Positions 15,780 to 26,717 are shown, numbered from the stretch's first letter. The stretch is 64,000 nucleotides of DNA from Bradyrhizobium lablabi (GCF_900141755.1 NZ_LT670844.1:6544501-6608500); one strand, 5' to 3'. Numbers and translations are program-made. The notes: generated by a model not told the origin, from the letters alone.

Positions 15780-18700
15780 CTACCCCAACCGTCCCGCCGC
15801 ATGCGCGAGCAGCGTATAGACCATCCCCGTCTCCGAGGTCAGGTGGCTGCGCAGCACAGCAGGTCCGCGGTCGTCGCGCGCGACTTCGTCGAGCAGGCGC
15901 TCGAACTCGGTGATGTAGCGGTCGACCGTCTGCTTGAAATTGCGGTCGGCGCGGTATTTGCGGGCGACTTCATCAAACGCCTTCTGGCCGGCCGGCGTAT
16001 AGAGCCGCTTTGTAAACGCCTTGCTCTCGCCGCGCTGGTAGCGGTCCCACATTTCGGCGGCGAGGTTGCGGTCCATCAGGCGGCCGATGTCGAGCGACAG
16101 CGACTCCAACGGGTTGCCGCCACCTGTGGCCTGCTGCGGCGGACGGGCGCGCGGGACCTCGCGGTTGTTGGCGCCGGCGGCGTCGGTGCGGCTCAAGAGA
16201 TCGGAAAGCCATCCGTCGCGTCCGCCGTCGGCGCTTGCCGGCGAGACCGGCGGCGCTTCGGTTCGGCGCGAGGGCGCCAGGCCAAGATCCGGCGGCGGCA
16301 GGTTCGAGGCGCTGTTGCCGGCGTCGCGTTCGCGCATGCGCGGTGCCGCGCCGCGGCCGCCACCGGCGGCAACCAGCATCGGCTGCTCTTCCTCGCGCTG
16401 CACGCTGGTGCGGCTGGAGGTGACCACGTCGAGGCCGCGGCCGTGATGGGCGACGATCCGGTTCAATTCGGCGAGCGCCTCGATCTGATCGACGATGACT
16501 TTGCGCATCTGCGCGGTGCTCTCGGCGGCCTCCTGGGGCATTTCCAGCACACCGCGACGCAGTTCGTTGCGGGTCGCCTCCAATTCGTGCTGCATTTCGG
16601 CGGCCATCTGCTTCATGCTCGAGACCATGGTCGAGAACTTTTCCGCCGACTGCTTGAACATCGCATCCGCTTCCTGGGTGCTCTGCTGATAGATGTCGGC
16701 CATCGCGTCGACCGTCAGCCGGCGCTCCTCTTCGGCCGTCGAGCGCACCGCCTCGAACTGGCGGGCGATCGCGGCAGAACCGGCGCCGGCGGTTTCCGCC
16801 ACCACGCGCGCGATGTCGCGGGCGCGCTCTTCGGCGGCGGCGAGCGATTCATCCAGCAGGCCGGTGAAGCGCGACAGCCGCTGATCGAGATCGGCGGTGC
16901 GCAGGTCGATGGTGGTGACCAGCGACTCCAATGTCGACTTGCGTTCGGCGAGGGAAGCCGTGGTGTTGCGGTTGCTCTGCTCGACCACCGCAGCCGCCTC
17001 GACCAGGGCCTGGCCGTGAGCCTCGAACTGGCTGGAAAGCGAGCCGAGATCCTCCAGCGCCTTGCTGGTTTTGCTGTTGAAGACATTCAGCTGGTCTTCC
17101 AGCGTCTGGGTCGCGGCGCCGTTGCGCGAGGTGACGTCGTTCATGGCGGAAACGAAGTCGGCGACGCGCGTGACCAGCGCGCGCTCAAGCGAGTTGAGAT
17201 TGTCGTGGGCGCCGGTCAGGACTTCCTGCAACAGGATGTTGCCCTCACGCAGGCGCTCGAACAGCGCCACCGTGTCGGTGCGAAGGATCTTGCTGGTTTC
17301 CTGCATCTCGGTGACTGCCGCGACCGAGACCTGGCGCGACTGATCGATTGCCGCCCGCGACGCCGCCTCCAGCTCTTTCATCGACTTGTTGACGGCGCTG
17401 GTGGCGAGGTCGCCGGCCGACGTGATGGTCCGCGCGACGTCGGAACCCTGGCTCAGCAAGGATTGCGAGAAGCTCTGGCCCCTGGTCTCGATCGATTTCA
17501 GGGCATCGGAGGTGACGCGGTCGATATCGACCGTGAGCTGGCCGGTCTTGGCGCCGATCGCATCGACCAGCGCGCCGCGCTTGCCGTCGATCATCTGCGA
17601 CAGCCGATCGGTCTGCTGCTGCACATACGAGACGATTTCGTCGGTCTTGCCGGTCATGGTCGAGCCGAACGCGTTGCTCGCGGCCAGAACCGAGCGTTCG
17701 ACTTCCGACGATGTGGTCTTGACCTTGGAACTGACCTCGTTCGATGCGGCGACGAGCGCGCTTTGCGCATTGAGCGCGCTGGTCTGGATATTGTCGGTGG
17801 TATTGGCGGTAACCGAGGACAGCGATCGCTCGATATCGGCAGAGATCGCCTTGATCTGGCTCGCCGCGTCCGCCGAGGTCGCGTGCAGCGAACTCTGCGC
17901 TTCGCGCGCGCTGCCCAGGATCGAGGCGGCGGTGTCGGCGCCGACCGCCGTCAAGGTGCGCTCGACATCGGCCGCCAGCGACTTGACGTGATTGGCGGCG
18001 TCCGACGACGCGTTGACGAGGGTGCTTTGGGCCTCGCGGGCTCCGGAGGTGATCTGTTCCGCGGTGGACGTGCCGGCGACCGACAGCGACCGCTGGACCT
18101 CGGCGGCCAACGACTTGACCTGGCTCGCCGCGTCAGCGGAGGAGGCGACCAGGGTGGATTGGGCCTCGCGGGCGCCGGCGACCATCGATTCGGCGGCGGC
18201 GGTCCCGGCGATCGACAGCGACCGCTGGATGTCGGCCGCCAGCGACTTGACGTGGTTGGCGGCATCCGACGACGCCGCGACCAGCGTGGTCTGGACTTCG
18301 CGCGCGCCGCCGAGAACCGTCGCCGCGGTCGCGCTACCTGCGGCCTGGAGTGTGCGCTCGACGTCGGCGGACACCGATTTGAGCTGGGAGGCGGTGGCGT
18401 TGCCGGAGGCCGAGAGCGAGCGTTCGACGTCACCCGCCAGCGACTTGATCTGGTTCGCCGCGTCGGCGGAAGCCGTCACCAGGGTCGACTGGGCGTCGCG
18501 GGCGCTCGACAGGATCGAGTTCGCAGCCCCGGTGCCGACGGCGGTGAGGGCGCGCTCGACTTCCGACGAGGTCAGCTTCAACTGGGCGCCGACGTCGGAG
18601 GAAACCGACAGCAGCGACTGCTGGGCGGTGCGTGCGCCGGTCTGAATGGTCTCGCTGGTGTTGACGACGAGGTTGGTGAGCGAGCGTTCCGCGTCTTCGA

Positions 18701-21047
18701 CGTGGGACCTGATCCCAGTCGACAGTTCCTCGGCGCGGGCCATCAGGCCGTCGCTGGCCTGCCGTCCGCTGCTTTCGATGCGGCCCGCGACCGCTTCGAC
18801 GCGCGAACCCAGCAAGTCTTCGAATTGGGCAATGCGCATGTCGATGTCGGCGGCAACCGCGCCGACGCGGGTTTCGATGCCCTGGTGGATTTCCTGGAAG
18901 CGCGCCGTGATGGTGTCGGCGAGATGGGTGCTGCGGCCATCGATCGTCTGTGTCACGCCGGCAATGCGCTGGTCCACGGCTTCGACCGCCTGGGCCGTGC
19001 CGGTCGACAGCGAAGTCGTCAGATGGGTCAGACGGGTATCGATCAGCTGGATCGCCTGAGTGGTGCCCTCGGTGAGCGAAGAGGTGAGTTGGGTCAGGCG
19101 CGAGTCGATCGAGTGGATGGTCTGCGCGGCACCATCGGTCAACGAGGACGCCAGCGCACCAAGACGGCTGTCGACGGTATCGGTCACCGACTTCGCCCGG
19201 ATGTCGAAGGTCTGCTCCAGCGATTTGAGGCGGCCGTCGATCGTGTCGTCGAAGGATTTGATCCTGGCGTCGAGCGAGCTGTCGAGATGGGCGACGCTTG
19301 TACCCAACGTGGTCTCGAACTGCAGCAGACGCTGGTCGAGCGAAGCGGTGATCTCGCCGCCGTTGGAGGTCAGGCGGGTATCGAAGCTGTCGACATAGTC
19401 CTTCAGGGTATCGGCGATATCCTGGGTGCGCTGACCCATGCGCTCGACGATCTCGCCGCCGAAGGTTTTGACGGTGCGGTCGAATTCCGAGATGTGGCGG
19501 GTGATCAGCGCACCGAGCGTGCCGCTGTCGCGCGCGAATTTCTCGACGAGCTCGCTGCCCTGGTTCTTCACCAGTTCGTCGAACGCGCTCATCTGCAGGG
19601 AGAGGGTGTCGTGCGCGGTCTCGGTCTGGGTGACGACCTTGGCCACCAGCGAGTTCACGGTGACGTCCAGCGCTTCGGAGGCCTTGTCGCCGGAAGTGAG
19701 AATATGGGTCGCCAGCCGGTTGCCGGCGTCGTCGATCTTGTTGACGAGATCGCCGCTGCGCAATTCGAGCTCCAAGAGGAGCGAGTCGCTGGAATTCTTC
19801 AGCGAGTCATGGACCTGTTCGGTGCGGTCGGAGATGCCGTCGACGATGGTCGACGAACGCGCCTCGAATTCGTTGGTGATGCGGTCGATGCGCTCGTTCA
19901 GCATCTCATGGACGCGGTCGGCGAGGTCGACGAATTCGTCGTGCACGTGGCCGGTCTTGAAGTTGAGGGAGGTGGTGAGGCGCTCGGAGGCGTCGAGTAC
20001 GGCGCGGGTGGTTTCGGAGCTCGCTTCCTCGAGCCGATCGAGCAGGTCGCCGCCGCGCTCGCCGAGCGCGAGGATCATGTTGTCGCCGGCATTGCTGAGC
20101 GCGCTCGTGATATGGGCGCCGCGTTCTTCCAGAGCGCCGGTGATGCTTTTTGCAACCTCATCGACGCGGGAAGCGATCGCATCGGAAATCAGCGCGATAT
20201 CGTGGCGCAGGTCGATTTGCACGCCGGAGATGGCGCTGCGGACCTGTTCGGCCTGGCCGACCAGATTGTCGCGCTGATGGGCGATGTCCTGCAGCAATGC
20301 GCGGATTCGCACTTCGTTGTCGGAATAGGCGCGCTCGAGCGCCGCGACTTCGTTGGCGACAAGCGTTTCCAGTTCGCCGGCGCGCGCGATGGCGCGCTCG
20401 ACGCCGTCGCCCATGGCGGCGACTTCGCGGCGGATCGCCTGACCGACAGTGACCATGGAGTCGCTGGCCGCGCCCTCGGGCTCGGAGAAGCGGATCGCCA
20501 CCTGCGCCATCGACTGCGCGATCATGCGCAACTCCTGGCCGCGCCAGGACAGGCTCGCCAGGAAATAGAACAAGAGAACCGGCGCGAAGAACAGCGCCGC
20601 AAGACCCGCCAGCACCAGCGTGCCGCCCGAGCCCTGACCGATCGCCGCCTGCAACGAGGGAAGGAAACTGAAAGTCAAAAGCGCTGCGCCGAGAATCCAG
20701 ACGCCGGCAAACAAGGTGGCCAGCGTATAGACGTTGCGCGCGGGTCGGCCCTTCTGAATGGCCTGCAGAATCTGCCCGATGGTTTCGCGGTCGTCATTGG
20801 CGGCGCGGCGGGTCGGGCGTGGCTCCTCGATCGCGTCAAAGACCGGCCGATCAACGCTCGGCCGGGTGTCGAATGCGGGCTCATCGTAAGAGGAGGTCGA
20901 AGAGGGAATGCTCGGCGGTATCACGTCGCTGTGGACCGCGCTGCGACTGTTGTCCACCGAATTGACGTCCGAGATGTTCAAGGCTTCCTGAATAGCAGAA
21001 AGCGCGACTTCGGTAGGGTCTTTGACCTTTTTGGGATTGTTCGCCAT
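15780..21047 (-). CDS. Giant apolipoprotein-like coiled protein, GPR/RgsE-like
   Basis: 1755 residues. The N-terminus (1-100) is polar and disordered; two membrane helices follow (about 106-129 and 142-165), then about 1450 residues of almost pure helix, and a small C-terminal domain (about 1640-1755). The helical part is built on an 11-residue period: 11- and 22-residue units around 590-690, and seven tandem units of 44 or 66 residues at 805-1134 (minus-strand 18635-17646). This layout matches the Growth Pole Ring protein of Agrobacterium and RgsE of Sinorhizobium, membrane-anchored proteins needed for unipolar cell-wall growth in Rhizobiales. Homology is inferred from architecture. It is monocistronic with its own terminator, and a CtrA-like box lies about 190 bases upstream. 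Confidence 0.8.
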   Translation of the reverse strand: MANNPKKVKDPTEVALSAIQEALNISDVNSVDNSRSAVHSDVIPPSIPSSTSSYDEPAFDTRPSVDRPVFDAIEEPRPTRRAANDDRETIGQILQAIQKGRPARNVYTLATLFAGVWILGAALLTFSFLPSLQAAIGQGSGGTLVLAGLAALFFAPVLLFYFLASLSWRGQELRMIAQSMAQVAIRFSEPEGAASDSMVTVGQAIRREVAAMGDGVERAIARAGELETLVANEVAALERAYSDNEVRIRALLQDIAHQRDNLVGQAEQVRSAISGVQIDLRHDIALISDAIASRVDEVAKSITGALEERGAHITSALSNAGDNMILALGERGGDLLDRLEEASSETTRAVLDASERLTTSLNFKTGHVHDEFVDLADRVHEMLNERIDRITNEFEARSSTIVDGISDRTEQVHDSLKNSSDSLLLELELRSGDLVNKIDDAGNRLATHILTSGDKASEALDVTVNSLVAKVVTQTETAHDTLSLQMSAFDELVKNQGSELVEKFARDSGTLGALITRHISEFDRTVKTFGGEIVERMGQRTQDIADTLKDYVDSFDTRLTSNGGEITASLDQRLLQFETTLGTSVAHLDSSLDARIKSFDDTIDGRLKSLEQTFDIRAKSVTDTVDSRLGALASSLTDGAAQTIHSIDSRLTQLTSSLTEGTTQAIQLIDTRLTHLTTSLSTGTAQAVEAVDQRIAGVTQTIDGRSTHLADTITARFQEIHQGIETRVGAVAADIDMRIAQFEDLLGSRVEAVAGRIESSGRQASDGLMARAEELSTGIRSHVEDAERSLTNLVVNTSETIQTGARTAQQSLLSVSSDVGAQLKLTSSEVERALTAVGTGAANSILSSARDAQSTLVTASADAANQIKSLAGDVERSLSASGNATASQLKSVSADVERTLQAAGSATAATVLGGAREVQTTLVAASSDAANHVKSLAADIQRSLSIAGTAAAESMVAGAREAQSTLVASSADAASQVKSLAAEVQRSLSVAGTSTAEQITSGAREAQSTLVNASSDAANHVKSLAADVERTLTAVGADTAASILGSAREAQSSLHATSADAASQIKAISADIERSLSSVTANTTDNIQTSALNAQSALVAASNEVSSKVKTTSSEVERSVLAASNAFGSTMTGKTDEIVSYVQQQTDRLSQMIDGKRGALVDAIGAKTGQLTVDIDRVTSDALKSIETRGQSFSQSLLSQGSDVARTITSAGDLATSAVNKSMKELEAASRAAIDQSRQVSVAAVTEMQETSKILRTDTVALFERLREGNILLQEVLTGAHDNLNSLERALVTRVADFVSAMNDVTSRNGAATQTLEDQLNVFNSKTSKALEDLGSLSSQFEAHGQALVEAAAVVEQSNRNTTASLAERKSTLESLVTTIDLRTADLDQRLSRFTGLLDESLAAAEERARDIARVVAETAGAGSAAIARQFEAVRSTAEEERRLTVDAMADIYQQSTQEADAMFKQSAEKFSTMVSSMKQMAAEMQHELEATRNELRRGVLEMPQEAAESTAQMRKVIVDQIEALAELNRIVAHHGRGLDVVTSSRTSVQREEEQPMLVAAGGGRGAAPRMRERDAGNSASNLPPPDLGLAPSRRTEAPPVSPASADGGRDGWLSDLLSRTDAAGANNREVPRARPPQQATGGGNPLESLSLDIGRLMDRNLAAEMWDRYQRGESKAFTKRLYTPAGQKAFDEVARKYRADRNFKQTVDRYITEFERLLDEVARDDRGPAVLRSHLTSETGMVYTLLAHAAGRLG
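17646..18635 (-). repeat. Seven tandem coding repeats, 44 or 66 residues each
   Basis: Reading the minus strand, the units start ARTAQ, ARDAQ, AREVQ, AREAQ, AREAQ, AREAQ and ALNAQ. Six are exactly 44 residues and the second is 66, so all lengths are multiples of 11 (and of 22). Within each unit the pattern is x-LV-x-A-S-x-DAA-x-x-(V/I)KSLA-x-(D/E)-(V/I)-x-RSL. This is the period expected for apolipoprotein-like amphipathic or right-handed coiled-coil helices, and the repeats probably arose by internal duplication. Confidence 0.85.
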
Positions 21048-21444
21048 GTTCAGTCTGAGCCCTCGTGTTACTTTTTACGCGTCCCCCGGACGAGCCGTTT
21101 CGCGCGCGCTGCGCGCGAAGCTCGAAGCCGGTTTCCCCAACGCCGGTCGCGAAAGCGCCGCCGTCGCCCGGCTTGTTCGCCACCATCCGGAAACATCCTA
21201 TTGGCTAGGCGATGCGAATGAAATGGCTCCGATTAATACAATCTTAATCATCGTTAATAACGCGGGACCGTAACGCCTTACGGTTCCACAAATTTCTCGG
21301 TTTGGTGCGTTAATCACGACTAATCTTCGCCGAAAACAAGGCGAACTTGCGGCAGGTACGCAAAACGTTCCGTTAACCATTTCTGTGATTGGCTGGCGAA
21401 AACCGTGCTGCCGGTACCATCGGCAGGGAGATCTGGGTTACCCC
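21048..21444. promoter_or_regulatory. 397-base divergent regulatory region (giant gene / Hpt gene)
   Basis: The region serves the minus-strand giant gene and the plus-strand Hpt gene. Its centre (about 21225-21320) is sharply A+T-richer than the flanks and contains several TTAA sequences, including a full CtrA-type box and an isolated TTAACCAT at 21374-21381. A frame at 21022-21273 has no protein-like features. Confidence 0.55.
21233..21257. promoter_or_regulatory. CtrA-type box (TTAA-N7-TTAA) plus third TTAA
   Basis: TTAA at 21233-21236 and TTAA at 21244-21247 are separated by exactly seven bases, the full consensus of the alphaproteobacterial cell-cycle regulator CtrA. A third TTAA follows at 21254-21257 with six-base spacing. 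It lies 186 bases before the giant gene's start and about 190 bases before the Hpt gene's start. The assignment to CtrA is inference from the consensus. Confidence 0.55.
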
Positions 21445-21822
21445 ATGCCGCTTCATCTGGAACGGATTGACTGGATGCCATCGCCGCCGCTGGTTCCCGA
21501 TGACGGTCCGATCGATATCGAACATCTTGGGCGCATGACGCTGGGCGATGCCAGCCTCGAGCGCGAGGTGCTGGCGATGTTTTCGGCCCAGGCGGCGAGT
21601 CTTCTAAGCATGCTCGCAACGCTACCTCCCGACGTGGGCGCGCTGGTCCATACGCTGAAGGGTTCGGCCCGCGCGATCGGCGCCTTCGCGGTCGCTGACG
21701 CCGCCCTGGATCTGGAGGCGGCCTTGCAGAACGACAGCGATCCATCGCGAGCGCTCGGCGCGCTCGAGGAAGCGATTAGCCAAGCGCGCACGGCGATCGA
21801 CGCTTTCCTGCGCCGGTCCTGA
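21445..21822 (+). CDS. Hpt (histidine phosphotransfer) domain protein
   Basis: 125 residues. A single Hpt four-helix domain covers most of the protein, with the phospho-acceptor His in VHTLKGSARAIGA (near residue 74). Hpt proteins relay phosphate between hybrid kinases and response regulators in the cytoplasm. No kinase or receiver gene is adjacent, so its partners lie elsewhere. The start is uncertain: ATG 21445 is used, ATG 21475 is possible, and neither has a strong ribosome-binding site. It shares an upstream region with CtrA-like boxes with the giant polar-growth-type gene. Confidence 0.8.
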   Translation: MPLHLERIDWMPSPPLVPDDGPIDIEHLGRMTLGDASLEREVLAMFSAQAASLLSMLATLPPDVGALVHTLKGSARAIGAFAVADAALDLEAALQNDSDPSRALGALEEAISQARTAIDAFLRRS

Positions 21823-21947
21823 TCCCGGCCGCGACAGGGGTAATTGCGAAAATCCGCGCCACAGGTTTTCGCCCCGACCGCTAGCGCGGAGCGGATCGAC
21901 CCGTTATAGGACAGCCCGGACCCCCTTCATCCGGCAGCACGAGCATC

Positions 21948-22268
21948 ATGGCTAAAATACATTTTACCGACCATACCGGCGAAACCCGCACCATCGAGGT
22001 CGAAAACGGCGCGACCGTGATGGAAGCGGCGATCCGCAACGCTATTCCCGGCATCGAGGCCGAATGCGGCGGGGCCTGCGCCTGCGCGACCTGCCATGTC
22101 TATGTCGACGAAGAGTGGCGCGAGAAGGTCGGCGCGCCCTCGCCGATGGAGGAGGACATGCTGGATTTCGGCTTCGACGTGCGGCCGAATTCGCGGCTGT
22201 CGTGCCAGATCAAGGTCAGCGACGAACTCGACGGTCTCAAAGTCTCGACGCCGGAGCGGCAGGCTTAG
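21948..22268 (+). CDS. [2Fe-2S] ferredoxin, adrenodoxin type
   Basis: 106 residues. The cluster ligands are the C-x5-C-x2-C set in the [11 protein letters not shown] segment (about 40-50) and a fourth Cys in LSCQI near residue 87. The sequence [11 protein letters not shown] is typical of bacterial adrenodoxin-like ferredoxins that serve Fe-S assembly or cytochrome P450 and hydroxylase systems. A ferredoxin-NADP reductase gene lies 0.6 kb downstream and may reduce it. The stop overlaps the stop of the convergent thioesterase gene. Confidence 0.9.
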   Translation: MAKIHFTDHTGETRTIEVENGATVMEAAIRNAIPGIEAECGGACACATCHVYVDEEWREKVGAPSPMEEDMLDFGFDVRPNSRLSCQIKVSDELDGLKVSTPERQA

Positions 22269-22732
22269 AATTTAGGCTGCGCTATTTCGACGCCGCGGCG
22301 CAGCCAGGGCTGAAAATTCCGGACGATCTCGGAAGTCAGCGGCGTCGGCTTGCGCGTGGCCTCGTCGATCAAGACACTCACCGATTGCGCCGAGGCGACG
22401 CATTTGCCTTCGGAAAACACCACCTGATCGAAGGTGACGGAGGTCCGGCCGAATTTTGAGACGCCGAGCCCCATCTCGATCGTGCCCGGCCAGCGCAGCT
22501 CGGCGCGGAAATGGATGTCGAGGCGGACCATGATCCAGGCCAGACCCAGAGGCATCAGCCCGTAACTGCGGTCCTTCATCAAGGTCACGCGGCCGGTCTC
22601 GAAATAGGTCGCATAAACCGCGTTATTGACGTGGTGGTTGGGGTCGAGATCGGCAAAGCGGACATTATCCGTCAGGCGGTAGGGAAAATCTGCAAGAAGC
22701 GGCGTTGAATCCAGACCGGCAGGTGCGTTCAC
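22265..22732 (-). CDS. Acyl-CoA thioesterase (4HBT hotdog fold)
   Basis: 155 residues with the 4-hydroxybenzoyl-CoA thioesterase signature: [23 protein letters not shown], with the catalytic Asp and the HHVNN turn near residues 29-37. It should hydrolyse acyl-CoA thioesters in the cytoplasm; substrate length is not readable. Its stop codon overlaps that of the convergent ferredoxin by three bases. Confidence 0.85.
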   Translation of the reverse strand: MNAPAGLDSTPLLADFPYRLTDNVRFADLDPNHHVNNAVYATYFETGRVTLMKDRSYGLMPLGLAWIMVRLDIHFRAELRWPGTIEMGLGVSKFGRTSVTFDQVVFSEGKCVASAQSVSVLIDEATRKPTPLTSEIVRNFQPWLRRGVEIAQPKF

Positions 22733-22843
22733 AGGGCGATCTCCGAAAGTGACAGGCTTTTACAGCCCAGTTGTCGAATGGCGGCAAGGGGTTGCCGCGC
22801 TCGCCGGTGCCATATTATGGCTTTCCTCGCTCCCTTGCGTTAG

Positions 22844-23920
<1,077 letters not shown>

Positions 23921-24070
23921 TCGGGGAAAACGCCGGACCAAAGGCTGCGGCGGATTTGTGACGTCGGGCCTTCCCAGCAATAGTTTGAAACGGGATGCGG
24001 CACTGGAACGATCCGCGAAATGGCCTTAGTCTGGGGCTATTGCTTCAATGGGATTGGTCAGGTGGTGATG

Positions 24071-24676
24071 ATGTGGACTGCGATACCCAGACTTCGACTG
24101 GCGCTGGCGTTTATAGCGGGTGTCGTGCTGTTGCTTGCCATTGCGCCGGGGCGGGCCGCCGAGCCCTCAGCCGCGGGGCTCTGGCAGAAGACCGAGAATG
24201 GCAGGACCGCGGGCTGGTTTCTCATCATTGACCACGACGGCATTTTCGAAGGCGTAATTGCCAAGACGTTCCCACAACCTGGCGATGAGCCCAATAAGAC
24301 TTGCTCCGACTGCACCGACGACCGCAAGGACGCGCCGTGGCTTGGATTGTCTTTCATCAGGGATATGAAGCGCGACGGATTGAAATACGAGAACGGTAAC
24401 GTGCTCGATCCGCGCGACGGCAAGATCTATCATGCCAAGATGAGCGTCAGTCCCGACGGCCAGACGCTCACCATGCGCGGCTATCTGGGTATTTCCCTGT
24501 TCGGCAAGGATGAGACCTGGACCCGCCTGCCGGATACGTCGATCGCCCAGGTCGATCCCGCCATCGTCGCAAAATACCTGCCGACACAGGCGGCGGCGAT
24601 GAAGCCACCGGTCGCCCCGGCGAAGCAGCCTCCTGTCGGCGCGAAGAAGAGCGCGCCAGTGCAAGCACCGAAATAG
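24071..24676 (+). CDS. DUF2147 exported protein
   Basis: About 201 residues with a signal peptide ([17 protein letters not shown]..., cleavage after GRAA). The mature domain begins [19 protein letters not shown] and contains paired Cys (CSDC) and a [21 protein letters not shown] block, typical of DUF2147, a periplasmic lipocalin-like family of unknown role. The C-terminal 35 residues are Pro/Ala/Lys-rich. Two ATGs occur in a row (24068, 24071); the second gives better spacing from AGGTGG. Confidence 0.75.
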   Translation: MWTAIPRLRLALAFIAGVVLLLAIAPGRAAEPSAAGLWQKTENGRTAGWFLIIDHDGIFEGVIAKTFPQPGDEPNKTCSDCTDDRKDAPWLGLSFIRDMKRDGLKYENGNVLDPRDGKIYHAKMSVSPDGQTLTMRGYLGISLFGKDETWTRLPDTSIAQVDPAIVAKYLPTQAAAMKPPVAPAKQPPVGAKKSAPVQAPK

Positions 24677-24737
24677 CCTGCCGCCTGGGTTGGCCCAAAT
24701 GTGCGCTAGCGGCGTCCGCCCAATTGAGGCGGTCCCG

Positions 24738-26717
24738 TCAGCGCGCGGCCGGCGTCGTCACAGCAGGCGTCTCCGGCTCCTGAACGACCTCCGGCACGAC
24801 GGCGTCGAGTTGAAGCGCGGAAGCGACCGCGGGCAAAGCGGCGTCCGCCATCGCGGCATGGCCCTCGGCCGAGGGATGCACCGCGCCGCCGTAGACGGCT
24901 GAGAGAATCCCCCAGGTCGCGTCATGGATATCGGCGGGTTGGTTGGAAGATGGCAGCCCCTGCGGATAGGTCATCGCCGCAAAATAACTGTCGTTGGCAT
25001 CGCGGATCCAGCGCGCGCGCGGCAGATAGGCGCGGTACTCGGAGGCGCTGCGGCCGCACACCATCGGCTGGCTGGCCGCGGTGACGATATCAGGATCGAA
25101 GCTTTCACCCTTCGGTGAAAAACACTCCCGGTCGAATACCGGATCAGTCGGGGCGCGGGCGCAGAATCCGTGATCTCCGAATGCCGTCTGATGGGCATCG
25201 ACGAAGGTCATGCGGTCGGCGGCGGGATCGCGGCACAGAACCCCTGACTGGCATAACGCGAGCGCCTTCAGCTGCGGCAGGAATTCCCGGTCGACATAGC
25301 TCGACACATGGGCGAGCCGCTGCGGTTCGGCGTTGAAGGAGGGGTGGATATCGAAGCCGGCGCGACCGCCGGGGCAGGGTGCGCCGCCGTCCGCGAGCGT
25401 CGGGTTGGCATAGGATACGTAGACGACGTGCGACATATCACCCACCAGCGGCTTCAGCGCCTCCCGCAGCTTGCCAAAACTTTGCGGCAGGTCGCGCGCC
25501 AATGCCGTGCGCGAATCCTCTACCGATCCCATTACGCCGGTGCGCTTGAACAGCACCCGTTCGGTTGGGGTGTCGACGATCACATCGGCGACCAGCCCGG
25601 AAAAATTGATGTCGTTGGCGCCGATCGACAGCAGGATCAGATCGAGCTTGCGGTCGGGCTGACGTTTCTTCGCCGCGCCGACGGCGGCGCGCAATTCGTC
25701 CAGTTGCGCGTTGACCGTGCCCGAGCAGTTATTCCCCGATTTCGTCGGCGGGCATTCCCGCGCGCGTTGGTAGCCGAACAACCCATCCGGGATGGTGGCG
25801 CCGGTGCAAGCGAGCGGCAGATAGGTCACCGCGATGTGCGGATAGCGAACCGCGAGCGCGAGCGCCGTGCGGGTCTGGTAGCTGTAGAGCGAGCGATGGC
25901 AGGGGGAATTGAACCACAGCGCACTCTGGCGCTGCCATACCGGCAGCGTGTCGGGCGCCTCGCAGGCCCGCCCGCCCTTATAACCGGCGCGGCTCGGACG
26001 GTAATATTGCGAGGCCGCAGTGCCCAAATAGTAGCGGAAACAAAAACCCTCATCCGACAAGGCGATCGCCCGGTCTGGATTGCCCTCGCCGGAGGCGATG
26101 CTGTCACCGAGGCCGGCGATGAAAATATCGCGCACCATGATCTCGGTCGAGAGATGCTGCGGCGCCTCGGGCCCTGAGGAGACCTCAACGGAGGCGACTG
26201 TTTGGCGGCCATAGCGCGCGCGCAAATTGACCGGCTCGGCGCAATCGAACGTGGATTGCTGCGGCCCATCGCCATCGTCGAACGACCAGGCGCAGGTGGC
26301 GCCGACCGGCACGGTGCCGGCCAGCCGCACGGTGATCGCATGGTCCACCGGTGTCAGGTAGCTTTCCTTGACGTTGTCGCGGGTGCAGGGCTCGCTGACG
26401 CGGCCGGAGAGATCGATGCAGAGGCGGTTGACCATATTGCGCGCCCAGCCGCGGCCGTCGCTCTGCAGTTCCAGCGCCTGCTCGGAGGCGAGAACGCTGC
26501 GGTCCCGCGCGCTTTCGACGTGAAGCTGGAAATCGCGCTCTTCGCGAAACAGCCGGAAGCGGTTGCGGACCTCCCATGAAATCTGCATCGGGGTGTCCGG
26601 CGCGCCCTGCGCCGGCGAGGCGGCGCTCTGCGCTGCCGCCCGTTGCGCTGGGGATAGGGCAAGCGCGCACGCGACTAGCGCGCCTGCGGCAATCGAGCGG
26701 AGGTGATTTTTGGCCAT
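24738..26717 (-). CDS. Exported GDSL/SGNH-family hydrolase
   Basis: 659 residues with a signal peptide (cleavage after AAAQS near 30). An N-terminal beta-rich domain of about 170 residues precedes the SGNH hydrolase domain: block I GDSIASGEG with the nucleophile Ser near 206, block III GANDINFSG, and block V HPSAEGH near 612-618. Paired cysteines suggest periplasmic disulfides. Likely an esterase or lipase acting on envelope lipids or polysaccharide acyl groups. The unusually large size and the extra N-terminal domain set it apart from simple 200-250-residue GDSL enzymes. Confidence 0.85.
   Translation of the reverse strand: MAKNHLRSIAAGALVACALALSPAQRAAAQSAASPAQGAPDTPMQISWEVRNRFRLFREERDFQLHVESARDRSVLASEQALELQSDGRGWARNMVNRLCIDLSGRVSEPCTRDNVKESYLTPVDHAITVRLAGTVPVGATCAWSFDDGDGPQQSTFDCAEPVNLRARYGRQTVASVEVSSGPEAPQHLSTEIMVRDIFIAGLGDSIASGEGNPDRAIALSDEGFCFRYYLGTAASQYYRPSRAGYKGGRACEAPDTLPVWQRQSALWFNSPCHRSLYSYQTRTALALAVRYPHIAVTYLPLACTGATIPDGLFGYQRARECPPTKSGNNCSGTVNAQLDELRAAVGAAKKRQPDRKLDLILLSIGANDINFSGLVADVIVDTPTERVLFKRTGVMGSVEDSRTALARDLPQSFGKLREALKPLVGDMSHVVYVSYANPTLADGGAPCPGGRAGFDIHPSFNAEPQRLAHVSSYVDREFLPQLKALALCQSGVLCRDPAADRMTFVDAHQTAFGDHGFCARAPTDPVFDRECFSPKGESFDPDIVTAASQPMVCGRSASEYRAYLPRARWIRDANDSYFAAMTYPQGLPSSNQPADIHDATWGILSAVYGGAVHPSAEGHAAMADAALPAVASALQLDAVVPEVVQEPETPAVTTPAAR

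Noticed and set aside
15341..15913. Predicted proteins in the repeat region (also 61541-61843 and 37818-38171)
   Set aside because: The same amino-acid strings recur at the three element copies in both orientations, so they reflect repeat DNA, not genes.
15474..21221. A 1915-codon open frame on the plus strand opposite the giant gene
   Set aside because: It mirrors the minus-strand gene over its whole length; high G+C with biased third positions keeps antisense frames open. Its product is low-complexity Arg/Gly/Asp-rich without domains, and it begins within repeat sequence.
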